Translations under genes and position numbers: made by a program
From: Chionoecetes opilio
Taxonomy: Eukaryota; Arthropoda; Malacostraca; Decapoda; Majidae
Reading direction: 5' to 3'
Length of the DNA: 64,000 nt
NCBI GenBank assembly: GCA_016584305.1
Contig: JACEEZ010001691.1
Location: 1-64,000, forward strand
In this document: piece after piece, positions 9,771 through 22,543 of the stretch
Layout: the number at the start of each line of letters is the position of its first letter
How positions within the stretch are numbered: the first letter of the stretch is position 1
The notes under the pieces: model-generated
What the model was told of the DNA's origin: nothing
Seen by the model: the letters and a program-made list of their open reading frames with translations, nothing else
Databases searched by the model: none

Positions 9771-12106
9771 ATTTGTAGCCCGGCACGCCAGCCACTACAC
9801 CCGGAGGCAGATTTGTAGCCCGGCACGCCAGCCACTACACCACGGAGGCAGTTTTGTAGCCCGGCACACCAGCCACTACCCCACGGAGGCAGATTTGTAG
9901 CCTGGCACACCAGCCCTACACCACGGAGGCAGATTTGTAGCCCGGCACACCACCACTACCCCACGGAGGCAGATTTGTAGCCCGGGCACACCAGCCCACT
10001 ACCCCACGAGGCGATTTGTAGCCTGGCACACCACCACTACCCCACGGAGGCAGATTTGTAGCCGGGCACACCAGCCACTACCCCCACGGAGGCAGATTTG
10101 TAGCCTGGCACACCGCCACTACACCACGGAGGCAGATTTGTAGCCCGGCACACCAGCCCTACCCCACGGAGGCAGATTTGTAGCCCGCACACCAGCCACT
10201 ACACCACGGAGGCAGATTTGTAGCCCGGAAACGCCAGCCACTACCCCACGGAGCAGATTTGTAGCCCGGCACACCAGCCACTACACCACGGAGCAGATTT
10301 GTAGCCCGGCAAAACCCCACTACACACAGAGGCAGATTTGTAGCCCGGCACGCCAGCCCTACCCCACGGAGGCATTTGTAGCCCGGCAACACCAGCCACT
10401 ACACCACGGGGGCCCAGATTTGTAGCCCGGCACACCAGCCACTACCCCACGGAGGCAGATTTGTAGCCCTGCAACACCAGCCACTACCCCACGGAGGCAG
10501 ATTTTTAGCCCTGCACACCACCAAACTATGCCACGGAGGCAGATTTGTACCCCGCACACCAGCCACTATGCCACGGAGGCAGATGTGTAGCCCGGCAACG
10601 CCAGCCACTATGCCACGGAGGCAGATTTGTAGCCCGCACACCAGCCCTATGCCACGTATGCAGATTTTAGCCCGGCACACCAGCCACTATGCCACGGAGG
10701 CAGATTTGTAGCCCTGCACGCCAGCCCCTACCCCACGGAGGCAGATTTGTACCCCTGCACACCAGCCACTACCCACGGAGGCAGATTTGTAGCCCTGCAC
10801 ACCAGCCACTACCCCACGGAGGCAGATTTGTAGCCCGGCACACCAGCCACTACCCCACGGAGGCAGATTTGTAGCCCTGAAACACCAGCCACTACACCAC
10901 GGAGGCAGATTTTGTAGCCCGGCACCCACCACCACTACCCCACGGAGGCAGATTTTAGCCCGGCACACCACCACTACACCACGGAGGCAGATTTGTAGCC
11001 CGGCACGCCAGCCCTACAACCACGGAGGCAGATTTGTAGCCCGAAACGCCAGCCACTAAAACCACGGAGGCAGATTTGTAGCCCGGCACACCAGCCACTA
11101 CCCCACGGGGGCAGTTTTTGTAGCCCGCACACCAGCCCTACACCACGGAGGCAGATTTGTAGCCCTGCACACCCGCCACTACCCCACGGAGGCAGATTTG
11201 TAGCCCTGCACACCAGCCACTACACCACGGAGGCAGATTTGTAGCCCGAAACGCCAGCCACAAACCCCACGGAGGCAGATTTGTAGCCCGCCACCAGCCA
11301 CTACCCCACGGAGGCAGATTTGTAGCCCGGCAACACACCACTAAAACCACGGAGCAGATTTGTAGCCCGGCACACCAGCCACTACCCCCGGAGGCGATTT
11401 GTAGCCCGGCACGCCAGCCACTACACCACGGAGGCAGATTTGTAGCCCGGCACACCACCACTACCCCACGGAGGCAATTTGTAGCCTGGCACACCAGCCA
11501 CTATGCCACGGAGGCAGATTTGTAGCCCTGCCCCACCAGCCACTACACCACGGAGGCAGATTTGTAGCCCTGCACACCAGCCACTACGCCAGGGAGGCAG
11601 ATTGTAGCCCGGCACACCAGCCACTACACCACGGAGGCAGATTTGTAGCCCTGCACACCAGCCACTACCCCAGGAGGCAGATTTGTAGCCCGGCACACCA
11701 GCCACTACCCCAGGGAGGCAGATTTTGTAGCCCGGCAGGGCCGCCACTACCCCACGGAGGCAGATTTGTTAGCCCTGCACACCAGCCACTACACCACGGA
11801 GGCAGATTTGTAGCCCTGCACACCAGCCACTACCCCCGGAGGCAGATTTGTAGCCCTGCACACCAGCCACTACCCCACGGAGGCAGATTTGTAGCCCTGC
11901 ACACCAGCCACTACCCCCACGGAGGCAGATTTGTAGCCCTGCACCCCCAGCCACCTACCCCACGGAGGCAGATTGTAGCCCTGCCACCAGCCACTACCCC
12001 ACGGAGGCAGATTTGTAGCCCGGCACACCACCACTACCCCACGGAGGCAGATTTGTAGCCCTGCACCACCAGCCACTACACCACGGAGGCAGATTTGTAG
12101 CCCGGC
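9740..12106. repeat. 41-bp minisatellite derived from a SINE head
   Basis: About 57 copies of a unit containing CCACGGAGGCAGATTTGTAG then CCCGGCACACCAGCCACTAC. Read on the minus strand, each unit is the 5' part of the adjacent SINE, from its start through the A-box region, without the B-box. Single-base indels are frequent between units. The long minus-strand frames across it are artefacts of the repeat. Confidence 0.95.
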
Positions 12107-13104
12107 TACAAATGGCCCTGTGCCAAACCGCCTGGGTGATAGAGCACAGAGGAAGAAATGGCCCTGTGCCACCGCCGGGGTGATAGAGCACAGAGGAAGA
12201 AATGGCCCTGTGCCACCCGCCTGGGTGATAGAGCACAGAGGAAGAAATGGCCCTGTGCCACCGCTTGGGTGATAGAGCACAGAGGAAGAAATGGCCCTGT
12301 GCCAACCGCCTGGGTGATAGAGCACAGAGGAGAAATGGCCCTGTGCCACCGCCTGGGTGATAGGCACAGAGGAAGAAATGGCCCTGTGCCACCACCGGGG
12401 TGATAGAGCACAGAGGAAGAAATGGCCCTGTGCCACCGCCTGGGTGATAGAGCACAGAGGAAGAAATGGCCCGGGTGCCACCGCCTGGGTGAAAAGGGGC
12501 ACAGAGGAAGAAATGGCCCTGTGCCACCGCTTGGGTGATAGAGCACAGAGGAAGAAATGGCCCTGTGCCACCGCCTGGGTGATAGAGCACAGAGGAAGAA
12601 ATGGCCCTGTCCCCACCGCCCTGGGTGATAGAGCACAGAGGAAGAAAATGGCCCTGTGCCACCACCTGGGTGATAGAGCACAGAGGAAGAAATGGCCCTG
12701 TGCCACCCGCCGGGGTGATAGAGCAAAAGAGGAAGAAATGGCCCTGTGCCACCGCCTGGGTGATAGAGCACAGAGGAAGAAATGGCCCTGTCCCCACCGC
12801 CTGGGTAAATAGAGCACAGAGGAAGAAATGGCCCTGTGCCACCGCCTGGGTGATAGAGCACAGAGGAAGAAATGGCCCTGTGCCACCGCCTGGGTGAAAA
12901 GAGCACAGAGAAAAGAAATGGCCCTGTGCCACCACCTGGGTGATAGAGCACAGAGGAAAAAATGGCCCTGTGCCACCGCCTGGGTGATAGAGCACAGAGG
13001 AAGAATGGCCCTGTGCCACCCGCCTGGGTGATAGAGCACAGAGGAGAAATGGCCCCTGTGCCACCGCCTGGGTGATAGAGCACAGAGGAAGAAATGGCCC
13101 TGCA
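12107..13104. repeat. 44-bp minisatellite
   Basis: About 22 copies of a unit containing GATAGAGCACAGAGGAAGAA then ATGGCCCTGTGCCACC. It joins the previous array directly at GCCCGGCTACAAATGGCC. Frames open on both strands reflect the repeat period, not a gene. Confidence 0.95.
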
Positions 13105-13304
13105 CAAGTCTGAAGTCCCAGCAAAATGTGGTGCATTCCTTGTACTATTCTGTAAATTAATAATAAATTAAACACATCATTTAGACCCAAATAAAATAGA
13201 CGTAATGAAAACAGAACTAAAAAAGGAGTTATATATATATATATACAATTGGGTGTTTTTATCCAATAATTATTGTTGTAAATTCAGGTAGCGAATGTAA
13301 TGGC

Positions 13305-13523
13305 CCCGTTACCCCTTCACGCCCAGATCTTTCCTGGGCTATAAAAAAATGGTCCTTTTGTCGAGCCTTAAAATTACGAAAAATCACTGAAAATACCAAA
13401 TATTTAGTGGACAAGGATACTAAAACGGTCATAGCTATAAAATATTGCTTATATCTATTAAAATATGCCTAATGGTTGTCAAATTACAATGAAAATTACG
13501 TTCTGGTCCTCAGGGAGTCCTTA
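13305..13523 (-). mobile_element. TTAA-type MITE, inverted copy
   Basis: Reads as the reverse complement of 8249-8452: ACCCCTTCACGCCCAGATCT at the left, and GTGGACAAGGATACTAAAAC and ATTGCTTATA inside. The right end is degenerate. Confidence 0.65.
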
Positions 13524-13618
13524 GGATAGCATTAACAACTAATAGAGAAATGAGAATTTACCTTCGGAAAAATGCTGGTCAGTGCAAACTAATTTAATGT
13601 TCTAATTTTTCCTATTAA

Positions 13619-13682
13619 TTCCTCCTCCTCCTCCTCCTCCTCCTCCTCCTCCTCCTCCTCCTCCTCCTCCTCCTCCTCCTCT
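13619..13682. repeat. (TCC)n microsatellite
   Basis: About 21 uninterrupted TCC units, immediately left of a LINE end. A second tract lies to the right of that LINE. Confidence 0.98.
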
Positions 13683-13709
13683 TTTAATTTTACTCTCCCC
13701 ATCCGCTGG

Positions 13710-14486
13710 TTTTAATGCCATCCTGGAATGGCTTTATCTGCTCAAGAGGCGAGGCCGACGGTCAGCTTTTGTTGGGTACCGGCACATGTAGGTGTTGCCG
13801 GCAATGAGGAAGCTGATGCCTTGGCAAAAGCTGCAGCTAAAAGACCAGCTCTATCACATTTTGCAGTGCCGGCTACGGACCTACGCTCGGCAATCCATAG
13901 ATCAGTTCTCAACAGTTGGCAAGAACGTTGGATTACTATAGGGCAAAATAAACTGCGCACCATCCGCCAAAGTATCGAGGACTGGAGCTACTGCGGTCTC
14001 TCCCGGAGATGGGAGACTGCCTTGGCACGATTGCATATTGGTCACACTCTATATACTCATGGGTTCCTCATGGAGGGGGGCCACCCTCCTTACTGTGATG
14101 ATTGTTTGGTCCCCTTAACTGTGCGGCACTTGCTGGTCGAGTGTCCCAGTCTTGGGGACCTACGTGTGCAATTTTTGTCCCGGTGTCGCGGGTCGGACGG
14201 TGCTTACCCTCTCTCCCTGGCATTGGGAGAGAGGTGTTTCTCTCCGGGACATGAAGTCCATATATTTATTGAGAGGGCTGGCCTTCTCAACAAGTTATGA
14301 TGTTTTTAATATTAACTTATTATTGTTTTTAATGTACTCTTGTTCTTTTATGTATTTCGTAATTTTCAATATTTTTATTCTATCTTAAATTTTGTTTTTT
14401 AGTTTTACTTTACATGTATCTTTTGTAAGCAGGCGTCAATAACCCCGCAGTTGTGGCGCCTTAAAACTATAATCAATCAATCAATC
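13710..14486 (+). pseudogene. LINE 3' end: RNase H domain, zinc-finger-like tail and 3' UTR
   Basis: The frame opening at 13728 encodes 190 residues ending at 14300. Residues about 12-25 are VPAHVGVAGNEEAD, the conserved C-terminal RNase H motif with its histidine and aspartate. Around residue 125 a C-x2-C...H-x4-C cluster (YCDDC then RHLLVEC) matches the C-terminal zinc-binding segment of LINEs that carry RNase H. The first RNase H residues lie in another frame upstream (AILEWLYLLKRRGR, about 13716-13757), so the copy has a frameshift. A 3' UTR follows and ends in AATC repeats at about 14470-14486, a typical short-repeat tail. The 5' end is truncated at the TCC tract. It resembles I/Nimb-type elements; the clade is inference. 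Confidence 0.85.
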
Positions 14487-14552
14487 CTCCTCCTCCTCCT
14501 CCTCCTCCTCCTCCTCCTCCTCCTCCTCCTCCTCCTCCTCTCCTCCTCCTCA
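14487..14552. repeat. (CCT)n microsatellite acting as a pyrimidine tract
   Basis: CCT repeats run up to CACAG at 14551-14555, directly before the SERCA exon. The microsatellite is therefore the polypyrimidine tract of that exon's 3' splice site. Confidence 0.9.
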
Positions 14553-14555
14553 CAG

Positions 14556-15035
<480 letters not shown>

Positions 15036-15378
15036 CTTAGGCCCCGGACACACGGGCCACTCTGTGGTGCGACTTAGTGGCACCAAGCAGTAGCGGGGAT
15101 GTGGTTTTCCATTGTTTTGACGCGAACTATTTCACAGGAGCGGCTGTGGCGGCGACCGTAGCGAGGAGACGCGGATCTCCGCCACACGTGGCGTAGCTTT
15201 GTGGCTTGGACCCTTACACACGGGCCACTTGTGTGGTCGCTCGGTGGCGGGCAAAGCTGTGACCCGTCAGCAGTGTTGCCACCTGCGGTACAATTGTACC
15301 AAAATGGTACATTTTGAGGCTAGTGGTACTGTGGTCCTACATTTTGAAATAAGGCCATTTTTGGTACAATTTGCATTG
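15036..15378. other. Possible DNA-transposon end region
   Basis: CACACGGGCCACT occurs twice (about 15048 and 15217) in GC-rich sequence beginning GGCCCCGGACACACGG, which resembles PIF/Harbinger-type ends. No inverted partner is found, so the assignment is weak. Confidence 0.3.
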
Positions 15379-15624
15379 AGCGGTACAATTTTCCTTGTTA
15401 ACGGTACAATTTTCCTTGTTAACGGTACAATTTTCCTTGTTAACGGTACAATTTTCCTTGTTAACGGTACAATTTTCCTTGTTAACGGTACAATTTCCCT
15501 TGTTAACGGTACAATTTTCCTTGTTAACGGTACAATTTTCCTTGTTAACGGTACAATTTTCCTTGTTAACGGTACAATTTTCCTTGTTAACGGTACAATT
15601 TTCCTTGTTAACGGTACAATTTGA
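15379..15624 (+). repeat. 21-bp minisatellite
   Basis: Twelve near-identical units of GGTACAATTTTCCTTGTTAA plus C, preceded by degenerate GGTACAATT motifs from 15290. The unit is 21 bp, so it gives a repeating 7-residue frame on both strands, but nothing indicates translation. Confidence 0.97.
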
Positions 15625-15699
15625 AGTTCAGCTTTAAAAATATGCGTTCTGAAACTCAAGCACAAGTGTTACTTGATTTTGAGCCTTATATACGAGTGG

Positions 15700-15880
15700 C
15701 GTAATGTGGGGGTGTGTGGCAACCCTCATCTTCCCGCCACACATCAGCGTCACCCTAGGCGGGCAGTTGTGACTCCGGCGAGGCAGTGACCAGTCGTCCT
15801 GTCAGCTCTCTGTAATTAGAGGTTAAGTCTCCAATAAACATCGCGCCGCGCCCCCAGCCCTTCTGTGTTCCAACCCCAAT
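15700..15880 (+). promoter_or_regulatory. Probable 5' LTR/leader of the Gypsy-class element
   Basis: Lies directly before the gag frame. Begins about TGTGTGGCAACC, contains AATAAA at about 15834, and ends near AACCCCAATA. It is followed by TGGCGCAG, which could be a tRNA primer-binding start. No second LTR is in the window, so the boundaries are unproven. Confidence 0.4.
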
Positions 15881-17484
15881 ATGGCGCAGTATCTTAAGGG
15901 GCTCATGGAGGAAGGCATGGGCGGCGTAGAGACGCCTCCGGCAGGTAGCGGGCGCGCGGGAACAGCCGCGTGGTCCAACCTGCCGCCATACCACAACGCC
16001 ACGCGTTATACACCAAGCCCCGACATCACACCAGCCACTCAGCAGCAACTCTGGCCAACGACCCGGCAGCATCGCCCACCACCTCCTCCAGGACCAGGGG
16101 GAGCGACCGTGGGCATGTAGCCGGCAGCGTTTGAGGCGTGGCCACCAGCGTAGAGGACTACAGCAGCATCTGCGGTTGGGCGGCACCCACAGCGGCACCT
16201 TATGTACGCCTCCTTTGTAACACAGAGGTGCAACAGCGCATCGACGCGTGCCTGGGCAAGCAAGTGTTCAGGCAACTCTCAACCACGGAGGCAATCGACG
16301 TTGTGAGAAGCGTGGTGATCGGTACACGCTGTATCATCGGAGCGTGGGCGGAATTCTTCTCTCTAGCACAGGCATCGAGTGACAGTGTGTGTGCGTATAT
16401 CTCCCAGTGCCGCGCCAAAGCGAATGAGTGCGGCTTTAGGTGCCCTGAGTGCCAGTGCCCCTTAGAGGAGTACATGCTCAGCAAGAAAATAGTGATGGGG
16501 CTACGTGATCGCAACATGAAAGCGTGGGTGTTGCGCTGCTTCCCACGCCTCGAGTCATTCAGTGAAATAGTTCGCGTGTGTGAAATTTTTGAGGCCGCGG
16601 ATAAGGCGAGTGAGCAACCTTCGAGCTACGTAGCCAGTGTGGGGGTCGGTGACACACTACCCCCGCCCGTCATGGCTCCACACCACGAGGTGGCGGCAGC
16701 GGGCCCCGCGCGCCGGCTTAGCGGACAAGGAAAAACCCGCCAAGACGGAGTCTGGCGGGGACGCAGGCGGTGCCCAGCATGCGGTGAATCTGAGTGTACA
16801 GGTGGGCGTCAGTGCAGAGCATTTGCAGCGACATGTCGTTGTTGCGGCCAGAAGGGGCACTTCTGGCGCCTGTGTCCGGCCCTCACCCCCCAGGGCCGCG
16901 CTCGTCCGCCCGCCCACCATTCGAACTTCACCCCTACCTCCGGTGCAGTGATCGTTGGAGGAGTGGAGATGGCGGCGTCGCTGCCCGTGGTGATCAGCTG
17001 CTCACGCCCTCGCGCCACGTGTCCCTACACAGCAGTGGCGGACACCGGGGCGCAAGTGTCTGTGGCGGGTCGCCTACTGTTGGGGGACCTCGGCATATCC
17101 CAACGTCAGCTCCAGGCTACACCCACGGCAGTCACCCACGTTGCCGGGGGCAGCATGCGCCTCCTGGGAACCATCACATGTCAGGTCTCCATGGGGACTG
17201 TCCACCACAGAGTGCATCTACATAGCCGAAGGCGTGCAGCAACTCTACCTATCGCTCAAGGCATGCAAGGCCCTTCGCCTTGGTCCATCCCCCACCTTCC
17301 CGCGCCCCCTTTCGCCCACCAGTGTGTGTGCTGTGGAGCCATCAGACACCCCACAAACCCACTTCGCCCGGAATCGCCACCTCACGAACTTGTAGAGGAG
17401 AACGTCGATCGCCTCGAGAAATGGTTCTTGGAGCACTTCGGGCGCACTGTGTTGCCATGGGACGCACGCCGCTACCAGAGATGA
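15881..17484 (+). pseudogene. Gypsy-class retrotransposon gag and protease region
   Basis: The frame opens with MAQYLKGLMEE at 15881 and shifts near 16120-16138. It then runs open to 17484. The gag core is followed by a zinc knuckle CRCCGQKGHFWRLC at about 16834-16875, which fits CX2CX4HX4C and binds RNA. An aspartic protease start ADTGAQVSVAG lies at about 17037-17070. Order and motifs fit Ty3/Gypsy LTR retrotransposons. The frameshift near the start and the loss of frame after the protease indicate decay. No envelope gene is seen. Confidence 0.85.
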
Positions 17485-19545
17485 GCGGTCCGCCTCACCA
17501 CGTCCACCTACGGCCCGACACACGCCCCCACGCAGTCCACGTCCCAGCCTCAGTCCCGCTCCACTTCTTTGACAAGGTACGACGACAGCTGGACGACGAT
17601 GTTGACAAGGGCATCATCGAGGCGGTGCCCGCAGGCGAGCCCACCGAGTGGTGCTTCAGAATGGTGGTAGTGCCAAAAAAGGACGGAAGGCCCCGTCGCA
17701 CGGTCGACTTTCAGCGCCTTAACCGTGCGAGCCTCAGAGAGACACACCACACCAGACCGCCCTTTGATCTCGTCTCTAGCGTGCCCAAACATACATTTAA
17801 GACCGTAGCGGACGCATTCTCGGGCTACCACCAGGTCCCCCTCGACGAGGAGAGCCGCAAGCTCACAACATTCATCACCCCCTGGGGGCGCTTACCGGGT
17901 ACCGCCGCACCCCCATGGCCACTGCGCTTCGCAGGACGCGTTCACAAAGCGTTTTGACGACACCATCACCGACGTGCCCAGGAAGCTCAAGTGCGTGGAC
18001 GACACTCTACTCCACGACAGCAGCGTCAGCGATGCCTTTCTGGCACAACATACAATTTTCTCCAGAGGTGCATGGAGAGCGGTGTCAACCCTGCGACCTG
18101 ACAAGTTCCGCTTCTGCAGGAGGAGCGTCACCTTTGCCGGCTACCTCCTGGGCTGGGAAGGGTACCAGCCAAGCCGCGACCTCGTCAGCAGCATAACCGA
18201 CTTCAAGATGCCCGCCCAGCCCACCCTGACTGACGTGCGGTCATGGTTCGGCCTCGTCAACCAGGTCGCGCCCTTCCTGGCGGTCGCCCCTGTCATGGAG
18301 CCCTTCAGGGAGCTACTCAAGAAACCGGGTGGGAAGGCAGTGTACTGGGACAAGCAGTTGGAGGCGCTCTTCACCTCCGCCAAAGACACTATTGGGCGAT
18401 TGGCGGCCGAGGGACTGCGCTTCTATGATGTGTCGCGCCCTACAGCAGTCCTCACTGACTACAGTCGCCAGGGTATTGGCTTCCTTGTCCTGCGCAGTAC
18501 TGCGAGTGTGTCTCGGAGAAGTCGCCGCTATGCTGCCCTGGCGGGTGGAAACTTGTGCTCTGTGGCAGCCGACATCTCACAGCGGCCGAGAGGAACTACA
18601 GCACCCTCGAGGGGGAAGCGCTTGCCATCGCCTGGTGCCTAAAGAAGGCACGCCTCTTTCTCCTTGGCTGCAAAAACCTCACGCTCGTCACGACCACAAG
18701 GCCCTTCCTTACAAGGATTTTCGGAGACAAGGAACTAAAGGACATAGCCAACCCCGGATCCTCAACCTAAAAGAGAAGACGCTAATGTTCACCTCCGCAC
18801 AAGTACATACCTGAAGGGCGACACCAACTGCGCGGCAGACGCCTTGCGCGCTACCCGATCCTGTCAGATGGGCCAGAAGGATCGGACGAAGACGATGAAG
18901 AGCTGGTATGCGCAGCCATGACCGCAGCCACGGCCACGGCAGCCGAGGACGAGGTGGGCATGTTTTGGACCTTCATCAAGTGGAGGAAGAGGCTGCACGG
19001 GACGAGGAGTACCGGCTCTTGCGGGAATGCGAGCCAATGACGGCTGGACGGAACGAAAGGACTGGGACCGCTCGCCTCCGCCAGTACTCAAGATGCGGTG
19101 CCACCTCTCCTGCCAAGGGAACATCGTCCTTTACACCTGTGACGAGAAACACCCGGCTGGTCATACCTGCGGCCCTGAGGCGTGCAGTCCTCGCGAACCT
19201 TCATGCGGGCACCAGGGCAGGACTCTATGCTAAGCAGGGCGAGGCAGTCAGTCTACTGGCCAGGGATTGACGCGGAGGTGGAGCAGAAGAGGCGCCAATG
19301 TGCGGTATGCGATAAAGCACGCCCCCTCCAGCCCCGCAGAAACCCTCTTGCCCACCCCGCCCCCACAGTACCCATTACAGCAAGTGGTGGCTGATTATTC
19401 AACTGGACGGCACATCTATATCGCCGTCGCGACAGGCTCTCGGGATGGCTCGAAGTGGAGCAACCTGTCAGGCGACGCCACCAGTGCACGCCTCATCACG
19501 GTGTTCCGACGATGGTTCAAGCGCTTCGGCATCCCAGAGGAGCTA
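17440..19545 (+). pseudogene. Gypsy-class pol: RT, RNase H, integrase N-terminus (truncated)
   Basis: Reverse transcriptase begins with VPKKDGRPRRTVDFQRLN at about 17671-17724. The catalytic box reads CVDD (17992-18003), where most Gypsy elements have Y/FVDD. RNase H follows (NYSTLEGEALAIAW, about 18592-18633). An integrase HHCC-like segment (VYWPGIDAEVEQKRRQCAVC at 19251-19310) and the start of the integrase core (VADYSTG... to RFGIPEELSC) end near 19545. At least four frame changes are needed to follow pol. The element stops abruptly at the boundary with AT-rich repeats, so the rest of integrase and the 3' LTR are missing. Confidence 0.85.
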
Positions 19546-20260
19546 TCGTGTATTCCTAACACAAACACAGTAGTGTTAACACAAAGTTTGTCTGTATTCC
19601 TAACACTACTTACCTATAACAGTATCACAACAGTTCATAAAAGCTACTACTCGACTAGTAAAACTATTTTGATATACTCTTATAAAAGGAAAAATTTGGT
19701 GTGGATTTTCAGGTTTTCAAAAATATAAATAGATATTTTCAGACTTAATATTTGCATAGTTGATATTCTTTATTAATAACACAACTACATATATAAAAGT
19801 ATATATAAAAAGTAAACTCTGATAGACTCTTATAAAAGGAAAAATTTGTGTTGGATTCTTAGGTGTGGGAGAAATATAAATAGATATTTTCAGACTTAAT
19901 ATTTGCCTAGTTGATATTCTGTATTCCTACCACTACCACTACCACCACCACTACCACTACTTACCTATTGAAAGCACTACCACTACCACTACCACTACTT
20001 ACCTATGAAAGCACTACCACTACCACTACCACTACCACTACCACTACCACCACCACTACCACTACTTACCTATGAAAGCACTACCACTACCACTACCACT
20101 ACTTACCTATGAAAGCACTACCACTACCACTACTTACCTATGAAAGCACTACCACTACCACTACCACTACCACTACTTACCTATGCAAGCATCACAGCCG
20201 TGCATACCGCTATCACTCAGTAAACTATCTGATACACTCTTACAAAAGGAATCCATGGAG
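19546..20260. repeat. Tandem duplication plus (CTACCA)n array
   Basis: A block of about 150 bp (GACTCTTATAAAAGGAAAAA, then AATAGATATTTTCAGACTTA) occurs at 19665-19760 and 19815-19920. Next come CTACCA hexamers interrupted at intervals by ACTTACCTATGAAAGCA, giving a higher-order pattern to about 20190. A third partial copy of the ACTCTTA-AAAAGGAA motif follows at 20235. Confidence 0.85.
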
Positions 20261-20512
20261 AATTAAGCCAAAAATATTCTCCTTCACTGCATATCAAATC
20301 ATATATTAACAATTTGTTCCTTCCGTCAAACATCTTTATAATGGCTTTTTATTTACAATATTAACACATTTGTCACTAGCTAACCTTTTGTATGTGTAGA
20401 AGAAAGAAAAATTACATGAAAATATTTGGCACAAAAAAAATTGCCACTTATAATCATGTTATAAAAAAAATGTTCCTTCTGTCAGACAGCATTAGAGCAG
20501 ATTTTTTTTATT

Positions 20513-20715
20513 TATTATTAACAAATTTTTTCATTCACTTTTTTTTATTAACTTTTTTATTAACTTAAAAAAAATTAAATTAACTTTTTTTATAACTTTT
20601 TTTATTAACTTTTTTTATTAACTCTTTTATTAACTTTTTTATTAACTTTTTTTATTAACTTTTGTATTAACTTTTTTTAACTTTTTTTTATTAACTTTTT
20701 CATTATCAACACTTT
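20513..20715. repeat. AT-rich array of TTTTTTATTAAC units
   Basis: Roughly 12-bp units of ACTTTTTTTATTA repeat about 15 times with length variation. Confidence 0.85.
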
Positions 20716-21666
20716 TTTTGTTATTTATATTAACCCCTTGAGGCCCAGAACGTCATTGCCATTGTCATTTGTGTGCCATTAGACGATTTGTAGTGACTAT
20801 AAGCAATGTTTTATAGCTATGACCTGTTTAGTAGCCTTGTCCACTAACTCATTTGCAGTGGTGGGCGCCGTTAATTAAAAAGTTAACTTTGTTAACCGTT
20901 AATCAGTTAACCAAAAAATTTACTTCTATAACCGTTAATTGTTTAAAAATGTAACGGAAGTTATCGATAAACCGTTAACGTAAATTTTTATTATAGGAAA
21001 AAAAAAATCAGTTTTTGCTCTAAAACCACCTAAAAACACCTTTATAAAGTGCCAACACTATAAAATCTGCCTTGATGGGGTTTTTAAGGGCTTTAGAACC
21101 CAAAAACTATAGTTTTTTTGCTTTAGAGTTAAAAAAGGCAGATTTTATAGTTTTAACTCCGATATATATGTCTACATTCACCTAGCGCTTCGTGTCCTGG
21201 TGGAACGCCGACGTGAGTTTCGACAGGGGATGCTTGCAGCCTATGTTGATCTCAAGAAGGCGTTTGACTCAGTGCATCGTGAGTCACTGGGATCTTCTGC
21301 GACCAAGGGATTCCTGCAAGGACTATTGGTTTGATAACTGGTCTGTATTCTGGGACTGAGAGTGCTGTGAAGTGTGGGGCAGGTGTATCCAGCTTCTTTC
21401 CTGTGAATACAGGAGTGAGGCAAGGGTGCGTCCTTGCCCCATCACTTTTCAACGCTTGTATGGACTGGGTATTGGACAAGGTTGTAGATCAAAGTGATTG
21501 TGGAGCATCCGTCGGCAACACCAAGATCACTGATCTTGTTTTTGCCGATGATGCAGTAATCTTTGCTGAGTCGCTGGAGGTCCTGGTGATGGCTCTCGAG
21601 GCGCTGCACGAGGAGGCAAAGCCTTTGGGACTTGAGGTCTCCTGGCTCAAAACCAAGGTCCAGGTA

Positions 21667-21764
21667 CACTAAACCCTTCATGTTCGCGGGCTTAAGGCTC
21701 GTGGATTTGATACTCGCGGGTTTTCAACCCCCCCCCCCCCCTTTTTTTTAATTTTTTTTTTTTA

Positions 21765-21804
<40 letters not shown>

Positions 21805-22543
21805 TATTTTTTTTTTTTTTACTCCCTCCCAATTGCTTGCTCTCTACAGGGGCCTTATCCGCCATGTATGGAGTATGTCTCACATGTTTGGGGAGGATCC
21901 ACTCATACAGCTCTCCTAAACAGGGTTGAGTCAAAAGCTTTTCGTCTCATCAACTCTTCTCCTCTGACTGACTGTCTTCAATCTTTAAATCACCGTCGTA
22001 ATGTTGCTTCTCTTGCTCTCTTCTACCGTTACTTTCATGCTCACTGCTCTTCTGAACTTGCTAACTGCTCTTCTGAACTTGCTAACTGCATGCCTCCCCC
22101 ACTCCCGCAGCCTCGCTGCACAAGACTTTCTACTCATTCTCATCCCTATTCTGTCCATCTTCCTAATGCAAGAGTTAATCAGTATCTTTACTCTTTCATC
22201 CCTTTCACTGGTAAACTCTGGAACTCTCTTCCTGTTTCTATTTTTCCACTTTCCTATGACTTAAATCTTTTCAAAAGAAGAGTAACAAGACACCTCCCGA
22301 ACTAAATTGGCCTACCCCTCTGTTTTTATTTTATTCTCTTACTGTCTTCTTTATAGGGACTGGCAACTAAGCGGGCTTTGTGTTACCCATTTTTGTTGTG
22401 CCCTTGGCCAGTTCCTTGTGATGTAAAAAAAAGAAAAAGAAAAAAAAAAAGGGGTAAATGAATGACTAATGTCATGCTCGCGGATTTACGCTAATCGCGG
22501 GTGTCTCTGTTCCCTAACCCCCGCGAACATGAAGGGTTTATTG
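21667..22543 (+). mobile_element. Pogo/Tigger-like TIR element, family III, inside the LINE
   Basis: The left end CACTAAACCCTTCATGTTCG and the right end, inverted CAATAAACCCTTCATGTTCG, are flanked by TA (21665-21666 and 22544-22545). The homologous LINE copy at 46855-46870 reads straight through the site, confirming the insertion boundaries. No transposase remains; the interior carries a second LINE fragment. Confidence 0.85.
21843..22452 (+). pseudogene. 3' end of a second LINE (polymerase C-terminus) inside the pogo-like element
   Basis: Encodes PCMEYVSHVWGGS, RVESKAFRLINS, NHRRNVASLALFYRY and LWNSLPVSIFPLSYDLNLFK, the usual C-terminal segment after the RT domain in jockey/CR1-like LINEs. 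The frame is open from 21868 to 22305 apart from a 21-bp tandem duplication (SSELANC twice, 22046-22087). It ends with an A-rich tail at about 22423-22452. The upstream catalytic RT is absent. Confidence 0.75.

Noticed and set aside
9740..13104. CRISPR-like regular repeats
   Set aside because: Units are contiguous without unique spacers, and the genome is animal.
11870..13190. Minus-strand frames of 330-411 codons across the 41-bp and 44-bp arrays
   Set aside because: They are periodic translations of the arrays in several overlapping frames; indels between units would break any real protein.
15199..15665. Seven-residue repeat protein
   Set aside because: A 21-bp repeat is open on both strands; no start context, splice site or homology.
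15700..19545. Endogenous retrovirus
   Set aside because: Gag and pol are Gypsy-class, no envelope frame is visible, and the element is truncated; a plain LTR retrotransposon is the simpler reading.
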